From contig NZ_JBDPMD010000035.1 in the NCBI RefSeq assembly GCF_039871875.1, forward strand, positions 1 to 64,000: 64,000 bases of DNA, read 5' to 3'. The DNA comes from Sphaerisporangium sp039871875. Its GTDB lineage: Bacteria > Actinomycetota > Actinomycetes > Streptosporangiales > Streptosporangiaceae. Positions 24,439 through 36,045 of this stretch are shown one piece after another. The notes below the pieces were generated by a model. It was not told where the DNA came from. It saw only the letters and a list, made by a program, of their open reading frames with translations, and searched no databases. Position 1 is the first letter of the stretch. Each line of letters opens with the position of its first letter. Made by a program: the position numbers and the translations under genes.

Positions 24439-25302
24439 CTACACGCCGGGAGCGTTCCCGGGGTCGTCGCGGTCCAGCCGGTGGGCGAGTTCCTCGGCCG
24501 CGGCGGGGTCGCGGCCGAGGCGGAGGGCGACCTGCTCGGCGACGGACGGATCGGGGTGGTCCAGGCCGTAGGCCCAGGCCACGTCGGCGTCCTCGTCCCT
24601 GCCGCGCAGTGGGAGGGTGCGGGCCAGCAGCTCCACGGCGAGGGCCACGCTGTCGGCGTCCCCGGCGGTCTCGACGGCGATGGCGAGCTCGGCGCAGGCC
24701 ATGTCCAGGTGGGCCATGCCGAGCAGCACGCGCAGCCGCCCGGCGTCGGCGATCTCCGGCAGGTCGAGCGCGGCCAGCAGCACGTCGGCCGCCTCGCCCG
24801 GCGCTCCCCCGGCGAGGAGGTACTCCGCCAGGTGCTGCGCCGCGCGGGAGCCGGCATTCGGGTCACCGGTGGCGAGGGCCGCCCGCAGCGCCGACTCGGC
24901 CTCGGCGTCGTCCCCGCGCTCGGCCGCGAGCCGGGCCAGCGCCATGTGAGCGGCCGGGAGGTAAGCGGGCGTCCCGACCCCGATCACGGCCTGCCACGCC
25001 GCGCGGGCCTGGTCGGCGAGCCCGTCGCGCTCGAACCCGCGGGCCAGGTGGCACGCCGCCTGCGCCGCGTACTCCGGATGCCCCGTCGCCAGCGCCGTCC
25101 GCGCCGCGGCCCGCGCGCCCGCCACGTCTCCCCGCTCCTCCAGCACCACGGCCAGCCCCACCGCCGCCTGCGCCCGGTCCTGTTCGCGCCCGTCCGCGAC
25201 CAGCCCCGCGAAGATCTCCGCCGCCCCGTCCAGATCGCCGCTCTCGGCCCTGCGCCGCGCGTCCTCGATGAGCCGCCCTGACTGCACCTCATGCGCCGCC
25301 AT
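24439..25302 (-). CDS. Tetratricopeptide-repeat protein
   Basis: 287 residues, almost all helical repeat. Several TPR-like pairs are visible with the A-x-x-x-G/A...A pattern: GDLDGAAEIFAGLVADG, AQAAVGLAVVLEERGDVAGA, AACHLARGFERDGLADQA, AHMALARLAAERGDDAEA, AAQHLAEYLLAGGAPGEAA. No enzyme domain, signal or membrane segment is present, so it probably acts as a cytosolic protein-binding scaffold. ATG 25302 is preferred, with GAGGG five bases before it; in-frame ATGs lie further upstream but extend into sequence that is not repeat-like. Confidence 0.75.
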   Translation of the reverse strand: MAAHEVQSGRLIEDARRRAESGDLDGAAEIFAGLVADGREQDRAQAAVGLAVVLEERGDVAGARAAARTALATGHPEYAAQAACHLARGFERDGLADQARAAWQAVIGVGTPAYLPAAHMALARLAAERGDDAEAESALRAALATGDPNAGSRAAQHLAEYLLAGGAPGEAADVLLAALDLPEIADAGRLRVLLGMAHLDMACAELAIAVETAGDADSVALAVELLARTLPLRGRDEDADVAWAYGLDHPDPSVAEQVALRLGRDPAAAEELAHRLDRDDPGNAPGV

Positions 25303-25677
25303 AGCGCCCTCATCTCCGGATAGGGGGAATCCGCCAACACCACGCGCCGCGACCATTATGCCGATCCCGCCCCCTCTCCGAGACCGATGCCCGCTCCCCG
25401 CATACCTCATCACGATGAGTGACGTCTCCTCCCCTGCCCGCCGGATCCTTCCGGCACTCGCCGAAAGGATGACGGACGCACGGGGGACGTCGCCGGTGTG
25501 CTGGAGCCGCTGGTGCAGGTCGGCCGGCAGGGGGGCCCGCTCGAACACGGGCATCAGCGCCGAGGGCAGGTGCACCACCGGGACGGGCCGCCGGGGCTCC
25601 GCGTCCGTGCCGGGCCCCGGCCTCGCGGGCGCCTTCCGGCTCGCCCACCAGGCCGGTGGCGCCAGGTGTGGGGTGGG
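25303..25677. other. Region between the TPR gene and gcvP
   Basis: No supported gene. The minus strand from about 25578 down has a short protein-like run, VVHLPSALMPVFERAPLPAD then LHQRLQHTGDVPRAS. It is more ordered than usual shadow translations but has no identifiable family, start or partner, so it may be a fragment of a lost gene. The 5' leader of the TPR gene occupies the other end. Confidence 0.35.
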
Positions 25678-28536
<2,859 letters not shown>

Positions 28537-28616
28537 GAGGCCCTCCTGGACGTGGCTGGGAGCGGGCGCGCGGATGCGCCTGATCTCCCCCTCTGTCAGC
28601 GCGACATCCCTCGTCA

Positions 28617-28812
28617 CGACCTGAGAGCTTCACCCCCGGGCGGGGGCTTGCACCGTCGGTGAGGCACGCCTGGCGGGCACGCCTACTTTCCAGAGTGGCC
28701 TCGCCCACGCGGTACGGGTGCCTGAGAGATTCCGGGGAGGTTGCTCCTTCGGCGCCCGGGTCACCCACCGGCTCCGTGCAGGCGCCGGCTCGTGCCCGGG
28801 ACTCTCCCGCGC
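28617..28812 (-). promoter_or_regulatory. Tandem glycine riboswitch
   Basis: Two glycine aptamers in series on the minus strand. Aptamer 1 (28719-28812) opens CGCGGGAGAGTCCC and closes GCCGAAGGAGCAA, CCTCCCCGGAATCTCTCAGG. Aptamer 2 (28617-28703) opens ACTCTGGAAAGTAGGCG and closes CACCGACGGTGCAAGCCCC, GGTGAAGCTCTCAGGTC. These are the standard conserved blocks of the glycine riboswitch class, with a short linker between them. The gcvP start is 81 bases downstream. TACCAT (minus strand, 28834-28839) is a possible -10. Confidence 0.93.
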
Positions 28813-28966
28813 GGGGTCGAAAGCTTCACGCCAATGGTACCCGCCCGCCTCCGGGCAGGGGGCACCCCTACCCGGCCCTGGCCCGTGCCCCTCGCCGGCC
28901 CGCACCGATCACTCAGGGCACACAGTGCCTGACCAGGGGCCCTTCGGGGTCGCGCGGAAAGCAGGC

Positions 28967-29590
28967 CTAGCCGGTGCGGCGGGCCCGTCTGCGCTGGGCG
29001 AGCTCGTCACCGGGGTGCTCGGCGAAAGGGTCACGGTCGGCCGGCTCGGCGCGCTCCCCGGGCAGTTCGGCCAGGGAGCCCTCCACCTCGCGCCAGACGC
29101 CGCCGAGGGCGATGCCGAACACGCCCTGACCGCCTTCCAGCAGATCGATCACCTCGTCGGCCGAGGTGCACTCGTAGACGCTGACCCCGTCACTCATCAG
29201 GGTGATCTGCGCCAGGTCGTCCACGCCGCGCTGGCGCAGGTGCTGGACGGCGGTGCGGATCTGCTGCAGGGACACCCCGGTGTCGAGCAGGCGCTTGACG
29301 ACCTTGAGCACCAGGATGTCGCGGAAGCTGTACAGCCGCTGCGAGCCCGAACCCTGCGCGGCGCGCACCGACGGCTCGACGAGCTGCGTGCGTGCCCAGT
29401 AGTCGAGCTGCCGGTAGGTGATGCCGGCCGCCGAGCACGCCGTCGGGCCGCGGTAACCCACGTCGGCGGGGAGCGACCCGGGCCGCTCGCCGAACAGCAG
29501 GCCCTGCTCGCCCGCGCGCTCACGTGCCGACTGACGCTGAGCCCGATCGCGCTGGCCGGCCGACTTGCCCTCGCCGCTGCTGACCGCCAC
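28967..29590 (-). CDS. MerR-family regulator (Rv1830 type)
   Basis: 207 residues from GTG 29590, which follows GGAGG; an ATG at 29614 has no such site. The MerR helix-turn-helix begins near residue 45 (YRGPTACSAAGITYRQLDYW, ARTQLVEPSVR) and continues SQRLYSFRDILVLKVVKRLL, DTGVSLQQIRTAVQHLRQRG. The C-terminus is a small effector or dimer region. By order (gcvP, this gene, DUF151 gene, second MerR, FHA gene) it matches mycobacterial Rv1830, the neighbour of Rv1829. In mycobacteria such regulators act near cell division and metabolism; the role here is inferred from synteny. Confidence 0.87.
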   Translation of the reverse strand: MAVSSGEGKSAGQRDRAQRQSARERAGEQGLLFGERPGSLPADVGYRGPTACSAAGITYRQLDYWARTQLVEPSVRAAQGSGSQRLYSFRDILVLKVVKRLLDTGVSLQQIRTAVQHLRQRGVDDLAQITLMSDGVSVYECTSADEVIDLLEGGQGVFGIALGGVWREVEGSLAELPGERAEPADRDPFAEHPGDELAQRRRARRTG

Positions 29591-29664
29591 TGCGGACCTC
29601 CGGCTTTCTCTCATCCCACGGTCTGATCTGGGGGTTCGTGAATTACAACCGTGGGTTCCCTTGC

Positions 29665-29693
29665 ACCGTAGGACCGGCGGGATGCTCAGTCAA
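29665..29693 (-). promoter_or_regulatory. Promoter of the Rv1830-type MerR gene
   Basis: On the minus strand TTGACT (29693-29688) is separated by 17 bases from TACGGT (29670-29665), close to the actinobacterial sigma-A consensus. The coding start is 75 bases downstream. Confidence 0.65.
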
Positions 29694-29736
29694 CGATCCC
29701 GCCCGGCGCGTCGTGAAGCGTAAATGCCCGATATGA

Positions 29737-30207
29737 CTAACCGGCACGCCCGAAGTCCTCCGGTGTGATCGTGTCCAGGAACTCGCGGAACTTCTCGACC
29801 TCGTCCTCCTGGTCGTCGGGGATGATGACGCCCGCCTCGCGGACGACGTCCTCGCTGGCGAAGATGCCCGCGCCGGTCCGCAGGGCCAGCGCGATCGAGT
29901 CGGACGGCCGCGCGCTCACCTCGACGCCGTTGGAGAACACCAGGTCGGCGAAGAAGATGCCGTCGCGCAGCGCGACGATGTTGACCGTCTGCAACCGCAC
30001 CCCGAGTGCCTCGATGACGTCCTTGAACAGGTCATGCGTGAGCGGCCTCGGCGGCGGCTCCTCGGCCTGTGCGAGAGCGATGGCCGTGGCCTCGGTCATC
30101 CCTATCCAGATCGGCAGATAACGCTCGCCCTTCGCCTCCTTGAGCAAGACGATGGGCTGGTTGGAGGGCATCTCTACCCGGACCCCCACGACCTCCATCT
30201 GCAACAC
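29737..30207 (-). CDS. DUF151 bifunctional-nuclease-family protein
   Basis: 156 residues of the DUF151 (bifunctional nuclease) family, matching mycobacterial Rv1829 in length and order. Typical stretches are EMPSNQPIVLLKEAKGERYL, PIWIGMTEATAIALA, PRPLTHDLFKDVIEALG, FFADLVFSNG and the family-defining SARPSDSIALALR. The C-terminus is acidic (DDQEDEVEKFREFLDTITPEDF). Plant and bacterial members have been reported with RNase/DNase activity; the bacterial role is not settled. GTG 30207 follows GGAG; ATG 30198 is a near alternative. Confidence 0.92.
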   Translation of the reverse strand: MLQMEVVGVRVEMPSNQPIVLLKEAKGERYLPIWIGMTEATAIALAQAEEPPPRPLTHDLFKDVIEALGVRLQTVNIVALRDGIFFADLVFSNGVEVSARPSDSIALALRTGAGIFASEDVVREAGVIIPDDQEDEVEKFREFLDTITPEDFGRAG

Positions 30208-30337
30208 AGGCGGCTCCGTCTCGTTGGTCGCCGGCCCGCTTCAGGCCTGCTCCCTCGCGGCTCTCGGCTCGCGGCGTGACCATCGCCGCAAACCTCAACG
30301 TAACATCCTCGCACCCCGAAATGTCCGGGTGCCTCGG

Positions 30338-31003
30338 TCAACGGCCCAGAATGCCGCGCAGGGCGCCCTTCACGAGGGCGGAGTGCAGGTCGAGCAGCAG
30401 TTCCGACAACTCGCGGGCGGTCTGCTCGGCCTGCCCGGCGGCCCCCGGGGCGCGGCGGCGCAGCAGCGGGGCCACGGCCTGCTCCACGAGGCCCGCCTCA
30501 CGCTCGGCGGCGGCCCGCAGCACGCGCAGGTGGCGGGGGTGCAGCCCGTAGGCCGCGAGAGCGCCGCAGGCCCTGGCCACGGCGAGGGCCTCGGCGTCGT
30601 ACCGGCGGGCCACCGGGGCCAGCAGGCCGTAGTCCTCCAGCTCGGCGAGGGTCTCCTCGTCCAGCCCGGCCTCCTCGCACAGCTCGGCGCGGCCGAGCCG
30701 CACCTCCGGCTCGGGGGCCTCCAGGGAGCGGGGACCGGCGCCGTCGTGGCCCGCGGTGTCCAGGTGGTCCTTGATCACGCGCAGCGGGAGGTAGCGGTCC
30801 CGCTGGGCGGTGAGGATGAAACGCAGTCGCTCGACGTCGGCGTGGGTGAACTTGCGGTACCCGGAGGGGGCGCGCTGGGGCTCGATGAGCCCCTCCCCCT
30901 CCAGGAACCGGATCTTGGAGACGGTGATGTCGGGAAAGTCGGGGCGCAGGAGCTCGAGGACCTCCCCGATGCTCATGAACGCCCTGGCGGCCTGCGCGCC
31001 CAT
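30338..31003 (-). CDS. ftsR: MerR-family regulator, FtsR type
   Basis: 221 residues. The N-terminus MSIGEVLELLRPDFPDITVS, KIRFLEGEGLIEPQRAPSGY and RKFTHADVERLRFILTAQRD is the hallmark of the Rv1828/FtsR group. FtsR is known as an activator of ftsZ in corynebacteria. The C-terminal half (LAELEDYGLLAPVARRYD...) is the second, effector-like domain of this family. ATG 31003 lies six bases after GGGG; GTG 31006 is the alternative. It begins 12 bases after the FHA gene stop, so the two are one operon. Confidence 0.88.
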   Translation of the reverse strand: MGAQAARAFMSIGEVLELLRPDFPDITVSKIRFLEGEGLIEPQRAPSGYRKFTHADVERLRFILTAQRDRYLPLRVIKDHLDTAGHDGAGPRSLEAPEPEVRLGRAELCEEAGLDEETLAELEDYGLLAPVARRYDAEALAVARACGALAAYGLHPRHLRVLRAAAEREAGLVEQAVAPLLRRRAPGAAGQAEQTARELSELLLDLHSALVKGALRGILGR

Positions 31004-31015
31004 CACCGTCCCCGA

Positions 31016-31519
31016 TCACGCACGGGTGAGGAACACCAGCCGGAACTTGCCGATCTGGACCTCGTCGCCGCCGGTCAGCGGATGCTCCTCGATGCGCTCG
31101 CGGTTGACGTAGGTGCCGTTGAGGCTGCCGACGTCGCGGGCGGTGAAATAGCCGCCGCGGCGGTAGAACTCGGCGTGGCGCCGCGAGACCGTGACGTCGT
31201 CGAGGAAGATGTCGCTCTCGGGGTGACGCCCGGCCGTGGTGAGGTCGCTGTCGAGCAGGAACCGGCTCCCGGCGTTGGGACCGCGCATCACCACCAGCAG
31301 GGCGGTGCCCGGCGGCAATTGCTCCACCGCCGCCCGGTCCGGCAGGAGCGTCTGTCCTGTGGCCTCGCCGTCCATCGCCTCGATCCCGCTCAAGGAGATC
31401 GTGGAGGTGGTGTCCCCGGGCGTGTTCTCGACACGGTTCAACGGCGACCCGCACCGAGAGCAGAAACGGGCGTCGTCAGGGTTGGCATGACCGCACTGCG
31501 TGCAGTAGACGCTCGGCAT
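31016..31519 (-). CDS. garA: FHA-domain protein, GarA/OdhI type with zinc ribbon
   Basis: 167 residues. The first 30 have a zinc ribbon (CTQCGHANPDDARFCSRCG). Next is a short linker with DTTSTIS, comparable to the ETTS site phosphorylated by Ser/Thr kinases in GarA and OdhI. The C-terminal FHA domain has GRHPESDIFLDDVTVSRRHA and SLNGTYVNRERI. Known role of the family: a phosphorylation-controlled switch that binds 2-oxoglutarate dehydrogenase and glutamate-metabolising enzymes. The zinc ribbon is an addition relative to mycobacterial GarA, as recalled. It is the first gene of the FHA-ftsR transcription unit, with a good upstream promoter. Confidence 0.92.
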   Translation of the reverse strand: MPSVYCTQCGHANPDDARFCSRCGSPLNRVENTPGDTTSTISLSGIEAMDGEATGQTLLPDRAAVEQLPPGTALLVVMRGPNAGSRFLLDSDLTTAGRHPESDIFLDDVTVSRRHAEFYRRGGYFTARDVGSLNGTYVNRERIEEHPLTGGDEVQIGKFRLVFLTRA

Positions 31520-31879
31520 CGGATCGGCTCGGCCTCCTACCGCGAAGTCGCGGCGACGGTGCTCGGTGCGGCGTGCCTCGGTGCTTCGCTTCTCAAGATT
31601 GCTCAGACTGCGAATGCCGCAACCTACGCTGATTGAGTCGCAAAGGTCAAGACGAGGTCAGGCTCGCGGGGTCGGACTTGCTGCTGGTCGGGCTCGTTCG
31701 AGTCATCGCTGACGGGGGCTCGCGTGATGGTGAACGGCGCTCGCCCCTCGCTCCCTCCGACTCGGCTCGCCGCGCCGGTCCAAAGCTACCGCCCGCCGCG
31801 CCCTCTGGTCCATGCGGCGCGCCGTGCGAATGCGCCAGAAATCGGGTCGTTTGCCACCTAACGGGCGGTTCCTCGGCGG
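31520..31879. other. Region between the FHA gene and the nucleotidyltransferase fusion
   Basis: Gene-free, 360 bases. It holds the promoter of the FHA operon (31621-31650, minus strand). The remainder includes many CGCTCGC words on both strands and no recognised gene; a terminator for the fusion gene was not obvious. Confidence 0.6.
31621..31650 (-). promoter_or_regulatory. Promoter of the FHA (garA)-ftsR operon
   Basis: On the minus strand TTGACC (31650-31645), 18 bases, TAGGTT (31626-31621), a good sigma-A-like match. The start codon of the FHA gene is about 100 bases downstream, leaving an untranslated leader. Confidence 0.65.
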
Positions 31880-34381
31880 TCAGGGCCCGACCGCCTGTTC
31901 CACCACCCGGGCCCAGCGTTCCAGGAGGGCCTGCGCCACGTCCAGGTCGTCGGCCTCCGCCCACAGGTGGGTGACCGCCTCGGCCGGGTCGGGCAGGATC
32001 AGCGCCCACCCGCCGTCCTCCTCGACCACCCGCACGCCGTCGGTGGTGTCCAGATGGTAGCCGTCGGCGGCCTCCACCACCGACCGCATCACCGCGCCCT
32101 TGGCGGCCCACGGCGTCGGCACGGTGCGCTTGAGCATCTTGGCGCGCGGGATGCGGGCGTCGATCTGGCTCAGCGACAGCCGGGTGCGGGCGACCAGCCC
32201 GAGCAGCCGCAGGAACGACGCCAGGCCGTCCACGGTGGCCGCGAACTCCGGCACGATGAACCCGCCACGCCCGTCCGCCGCGAAGATCAGGTCCGGGTCG
32301 GCCGCGGCCGAGGTGAGCGCGTCCAGCGCGGTGGGCGTCCACTGCACCTGGGCGCCGTGGAACCGGCAGACCTGCTCGGCCACCCGGGTGGTGGTCACCG
32401 GCAGCGCCACCCGCCCGCCGCGGCGCTCGGCGGCCACCAGGTCCAGCACGACCAGCAGGGCCCGCTCCTCGCTGATGAGCTGCCCCATCTCGTCCACCAG
32501 CGAGATGCGCTCCCCCACGGTGTCGAAACGCACCCCGAACGCGGCCCTGGAGGACGCCACGAGCTCGGCCAGCCGCTGCAGGTCCCTGCGGCGCTCGGCG
32601 AGGGTCTCGGTGGGCGAGGAGTCGTCCAGGCGGTTGTTGACGGTCAGCACGTCCACGCCGACCCGGCCGAGCAGGGTGGGCAGCACCAGCGACGAGGTGC
32701 CGCCGGCGCAGTCGATGACGACCTTCATCTCGGCGTCCCGCACGCCGGACATGTCGATGCAGCGCAGCAGCTCGCGGGCGTAGTCCTCCACCGCGCGGGC
32801 CGGGAAGCTCAGCTCGGCGATCTCGCCGGGGAAGGCCCGCCGGAACTCCTGCCGGGAGAACACCCGCTCCAGCTTGCGCTGGGCGCCCTGGGACAGGTCG
32901 GCGCCGTTGTGGTCCATGAACACGATGTCGACGCTCTGCGGGTCCCCCGGCGTGGTGCGCAGCGCGATGCCGCCGGAGGCGGTGCCGTTGGCGGTGTGGA
33001 AGCGCGCCACCGGCAGCGCGGCGGCCTCCAGGTCCAGCACGTTGACGGCGCTGGCGTTCAGCGCGCTGATCACCGCCCGCTTGAACGCCCGCGCGGCGCG
33101 CGAGGAGTCGCGCGAGGTGATGACCGACTCGCCCTTCTTCAGCGTGGTGGCGTAGGCGCTGGCGAGCCGCACGCACAGCTCGGGGGTGATCTCGACGTTG
33201 ACCAGCCCGGACACCCCGCGCGGGCCGAACAGGCTGCGCTGGCCGCGCGACTCCCAGATCACGCTGGTGTTGACGACCGCCCCGGCCTCGATGGTCTTGA
33301 ACGGGTAGATCTTCACGCCGGACGAGACGTAGGCCTCGGCCTCGATCACGCACTCGTCGCCCACGATCGCGTTCTCCTCGATGCGGGCGCCGGTCATGAT
33401 GTCGGTGTTCTTCCCCACCACGCAGCCGCGAAGGTTGGCGCTCGGGCCGATGTAGACGTTGTCGTGCACGACGGCGCGGTGCAGGAAGGCCCCCTCCTTC
33501 ACCACGACGTTGTCGCCGAGCACGGTGTACTCGCGCAGCTCCGCGCCGGCCTCGACCTTGGCGTAGCCGCCGATGTACAGCGGGCCCTTCAGCACGGCCT
33601 CGGGGTCCACCGAGGCGCCCTCGGCCACCCACACCCCCGGGGACAGCTCGAAGCCGTCGGGGTCCAGGCGCACCCGGCCGGACAGGGCGTCGGCCTGGGC
33701 CTTGAGGTAGCTCTCGTGGGTGCCGACGTCCTCCCAGTACCCGGAGGCGACGTAGCCGTACAGCGGGGCGCCGCGCTCCAGCAGCTTGGGGAACACGTCT
33801 CCCGACCAGTCGACGGGCACGCCGGGCGCCACCTCGTCCAGGACCTCGGGCTCCATGACGTAGACGCCGGTGTTGACGGTGTCGGAGAACACCTGGCCCC
33901 AGGTGGGCTTCTCCAGGAAGCGCTGCACCCGGCCCTGGTCGTCCACGATGATGATGCCGAACTCCAGGGGGTTGGGCACCCGCTTGAGCCCGATGGTGAC
34001 CAGCGCCCGGTTCTCCTCGTGGAACCTGATCATGTCGGTGAGGTCGATGTCGGTCAGCGCGTCGCCGGAGATGACGAGGAAACGCTCGTCGCGCAGCTTG
34101 TCCGCGGCGTTCTTGACGCTGCCCGCGGTGCCGAGGGGCACCTCCTCGGTGGCGTAGTGCAAGCTCATGCCGAGCTCGTCGCCGTCGCCGAAGTAGTTGC
34201 GCACCAGCGCGGCCAGGAACTGCACGGTCACCACGGTCTCGGTGAAGCCGTGGCGTTTCAGCAGGCGGAGGACGTGCTCCATGATGGGCCGGTTGACCAC
34301 GGGCAGCAGCGGCTTGGGCTGGTTGGCGGTCATCGGCCGCAGCCGAGTGCCCTCACCGCCCGCCATCACGACGGCCTTCAC
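31880..34381 (-). CDS. Sugar-1-phosphate nucleotidyltransferase / phosphomannomutase fusion
   Basis: 833 residues with three parts. Residues 1-230 are a nucleotidyltransferase (MKAVVMAGGEGTRLRPMTAN, KPLLPVVNRP, LVISGDALTDIDL, FLEKP). Residues about 240-370 are a left-handed beta-helix of hexapeptide repeats. Residues 380-833 resemble phosphomannomutase, with the phosphoserine loop TSRDSSRAARAFKRA. The usual metal loop DGDxDR is altered to DTVGER, so mutase activity is doubtful. Known relatives are annotated mannose-1-phosphate guanylyltransferases making GDP-mannose for envelope glycans. The ATG codon starts the standard family N-terminus. Confidence 0.88.
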   Translation of the reverse strand: MKAVVMAGGEGTRLRPMTANQPKPLLPVVNRPIMEHVLRLLKRHGFTETVVTVQFLAALVRNYFGDGDELGMSLHYATEEVPLGTAGSVKNAADKLRDERFLVISGDALTDIDLTDMIRFHEENRALVTIGLKRVPNPLEFGIIIVDDQGRVQRFLEKPTWGQVFSDTVNTGVYVMEPEVLDEVAPGVPVDWSGDVFPKLLERGAPLYGYVASGYWEDVGTHESYLKAQADALSGRVRLDPDGFELSPGVWVAEGASVDPEAVLKGPLYIGGYAKVEAGAELREYTVLGDNVVVKEGAFLHRAVVHDNVYIGPSANLRGCVVGKNTDIMTGARIEENAIVGDECVIEAEAYVSSGVKIYPFKTIEAGAVVNTSVIWESRGQRSLFGPRGVSGLVNVEITPELCVRLASAYATTLKKGESVITSRDSSRAARAFKRAVISALNASAVNVLDLEAAALPVARFHTANGTASGGIALRTTPGDPQSVDIVFMDHNGADLSQGAQRKLERVFSRQEFRRAFPGEIAELSFPARAVEDYARELLRCIDMSGVRDAEMKVVIDCAGGTSSLVLPTLLGRVGVDVLTVNNRLDDSSPTETLAERRRDLQRLAELVASSRAAFGVRFDTVGERISLVDEMGQLISEERALLVVLDLVAAERRGGRVALPVTTTRVAEQVCRFHGAQVQWTPTALDALTSAAADPDLIFAADGRGGFIVPEFAATVDGLASFLRLLGLVARTRLSLSQIDARIPRAKMLKRTVPTPWAAKGAVMRSVVEAADGYHLDTTDGVRVVEEDGGWALILPDPAEAVTHLWAEADDLDVAQALLERWARVVEQAVGP

Positions 34382-34475
34382 TGATCACCCTCCGGATGTC
34401 GTGTCACGGCGGGCACCCGAACGCGCGCCCGGGCACGCACCGGAGGAGGCTCGCCGGGGCGGGCCCCACGGTCGG

Positions 34476-35054
34476 TCATGCCCGGCTCGCCCCACCGATG
34501 AGCCGACGCCCCTGAACCACGTACAGCGCCCCCGCCCACCAATACAGACCTGTTCCCCAGATGGCAAAGGCCCATCCCAGGATTCGGGCCACGTCCGCGT
34601 ACCAGCCGTCGTGGGAGGCCAGGAAGAGCAAAGGGAAGGCGTACAGCAGCCCCGCGGTGGCCGCCTTGCCGAGGAAGTGCACCGGCAGCGCGGTGCCGAG
34701 GCCGTGGCGGCGCAGGATCGGCACGCACAGCAGCAGCAGCACGTCGCGGGCGATGAGCAGCCCGGCCAGCCACCAGGGGATCACCTCGCGCAGCGTCAGC
34801 CCGATCAGGGTGGCGAGGATGTAGAGGCGGTCGGCCAGGGGGTCGAGCAGGCGGCCCGCCCGGCTGGTCTGGTTCCAGGCCCGCGCCAGCTTGCCGTCCA
34901 GCCAGTCGGAGAAGCCGGCCAGCATCAGCAGCAGCAGGGCCCAGCCGTCGGCCTGCGGGCCGAGCACGAGCCACAGGAACACCGGGACGCCGAGCAGGCG
35001 GAGCATGCTCAGGGCGTTCGGAACCGTCCAGATCCGGTCCTCCGCGGCGCTCAC
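34476..35054 (-). CDS. CDP-alcohol phosphatidyltransferase (PgsA2-type)
   Basis: 192 residues with about five membrane segments and the complete CDP-alcohol motif: SDWLDGKLARAWNQTSRAG, then RLLDPLADR, giving D-x2-D-G-x2-A-R-x8-G-x3-D-x3-D. It transfers a phosphatidyl group from CDP-diacylglycerol to an alcohol acceptor. The GarA-region gene order resembles mycobacterial Rv1822 (pgsA2). GTG 35054 follows GGGAG; an upstream ATG at 35090 would add 12 hydrophilic residues. It lies 94 bases upstream of the nucleotidyltransferase fusion on the same strand. Confidence 0.87.
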   Translation of the reverse strand: MSAAEDRIWTVPNALSMLRLLGVPVFLWLVLGPQADGWALLLLMLAGFSDWLDGKLARAWNQTSRAGRLLDPLADRLYILATLIGLTLREVIPWWLAGLLIARDVLLLLCVPILRRHGLGTALPVHFLGKAATAGLLYAFPLLFLASHDGWYADVARILGWAFAIWGTGLYWWAGALYVVQGRRLIGGASRA

Positions 35055-35392
35055 CCGTGGCTCTCCCTCACGACCATGCGACCTCGTCACCCGTCACCCG
35101 TCCCCCGTGTGCCCCGGCGTGCCGGTGTGTGCCCGCGCCGCCTCCGCGTGCCCGTTCGCGACACTGATGACGACCCTATCCGGTGGGCGGCGCCTGCGGC
35201 GGGCGAGCCCCGGGCGGTCTGGGGGCGGGTGGCACGTACCGGGTTCTCCCCGGCGGAAAGCCACCGTCCGGACCGGTTTTTCCCCGGCGAAGAGGCACCA
35301 TCCGGGTGGTGGAGATGGCATCCTCCTGGGGACCGCGAGATCGTCCGTCCGGTGGAAGTGAGCAGAGCGCTTTGTCGTTTAATGTCAGGTCC

Positions 35393-35983
35393 ATGGCCAA
35401 TGACTCCGCAGTGTTCTTCGGGCAGTTCGTCCGGTCGCCCGGCACCACCGGGGCGGTCGCGCCGAGCTCGCGCCGCCTGGCCAGGGCGATCGCCAGCCCG
35501 GTGCCCGAGCGGGGCGAGCCCGTGATCGTGGAGCTCGGCCCGGGGACCGGCGCGTTCACCGCGGAGATCCAGCACAGGCTGGGCGGGCGCGGCCACCACC
35601 TGGCCGTCGAGATCAACGCCAAGCTCGCGGAGCTGCTGTCCGGGCGCCACCCCGGGGCCGAGATCGTCGTGGACGACGCCGCGGAGCTGCCGCGCATCCT
35701 CGCCGAGCGCGGCCTGGAGCGGGCCGACGCGGTGATCAGCGGCCTGCCGTGGGCGGCGTTCCCGCCCGCGGTGCAGGACCGGCTGCTCTCCGCGATCACC
35801 GGCGTGCTCGCGCCGGAGGGGGCGTTCACCACCTTCGCCTACGTGCACGCGCGCACGCTTCCCCCGGCGCTGCGTTTCCGGCGGCTGCTCGCGTCGACCT
35901 TCGAGGAGGTCGTGCCGAGCCGCACCGTGTGGGGCAACCTGCCGCCCGCGTTCGTGTACCACGCCCGGCGGCCGCGCGCGTAG
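35393..35983 (+). CDS. SAM-dependent methyltransferase (phospholipid or rRNA-dimethyladenosine type)
   Basis: 196 residues with a class I methyltransferase fold. Motif I is VIVELGPGTGAFTAEIQ, then HHLAVEINAKLAELL, the catalytic-region DAVISGLPWAAFPP and the late FTTFAYVHA. The N-terminus FFGQFVRSPGTTGAVAPSSR is typical of phospholipid N-methyltransferase-like proteins related to KsgA. No signal or membrane anchor is seen. ATG 35393 is the first good start; only a weak CAGG precedes it. Phosphatidylethanolamine methylation is a guess from the family. Confidence 0.78.
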   Translation: MANDSAVFFGQFVRSPGTTGAVAPSSRRLARAIASPVPERGEPVIVELGPGTGAFTAEIQHRLGGRGHHLAVEINAKLAELLSGRHPGAEIVVDDAAELPRILAERGLERADAVISGLPWAAFPPAVQDRLLSAITGVLAPEGAFTTFAYVHARTLPPALRFRRLLASTFEEVVPSRTVWGNLPPAFVYHARRPRA

Positions 35984-36045
35984 ACGGCGCCGTCCTCCTC
36001 GTCCACAGCAGAACTCCGTTCTAGTATTGCGCGACGGGAATTGGA

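Noticed and set aside
31967..34384. 805-codon open frame antisense to the nucleotidyltransferase fusion
   Set aside because: Shadow frame; translation is His/Gln/Gly-rich without structure.
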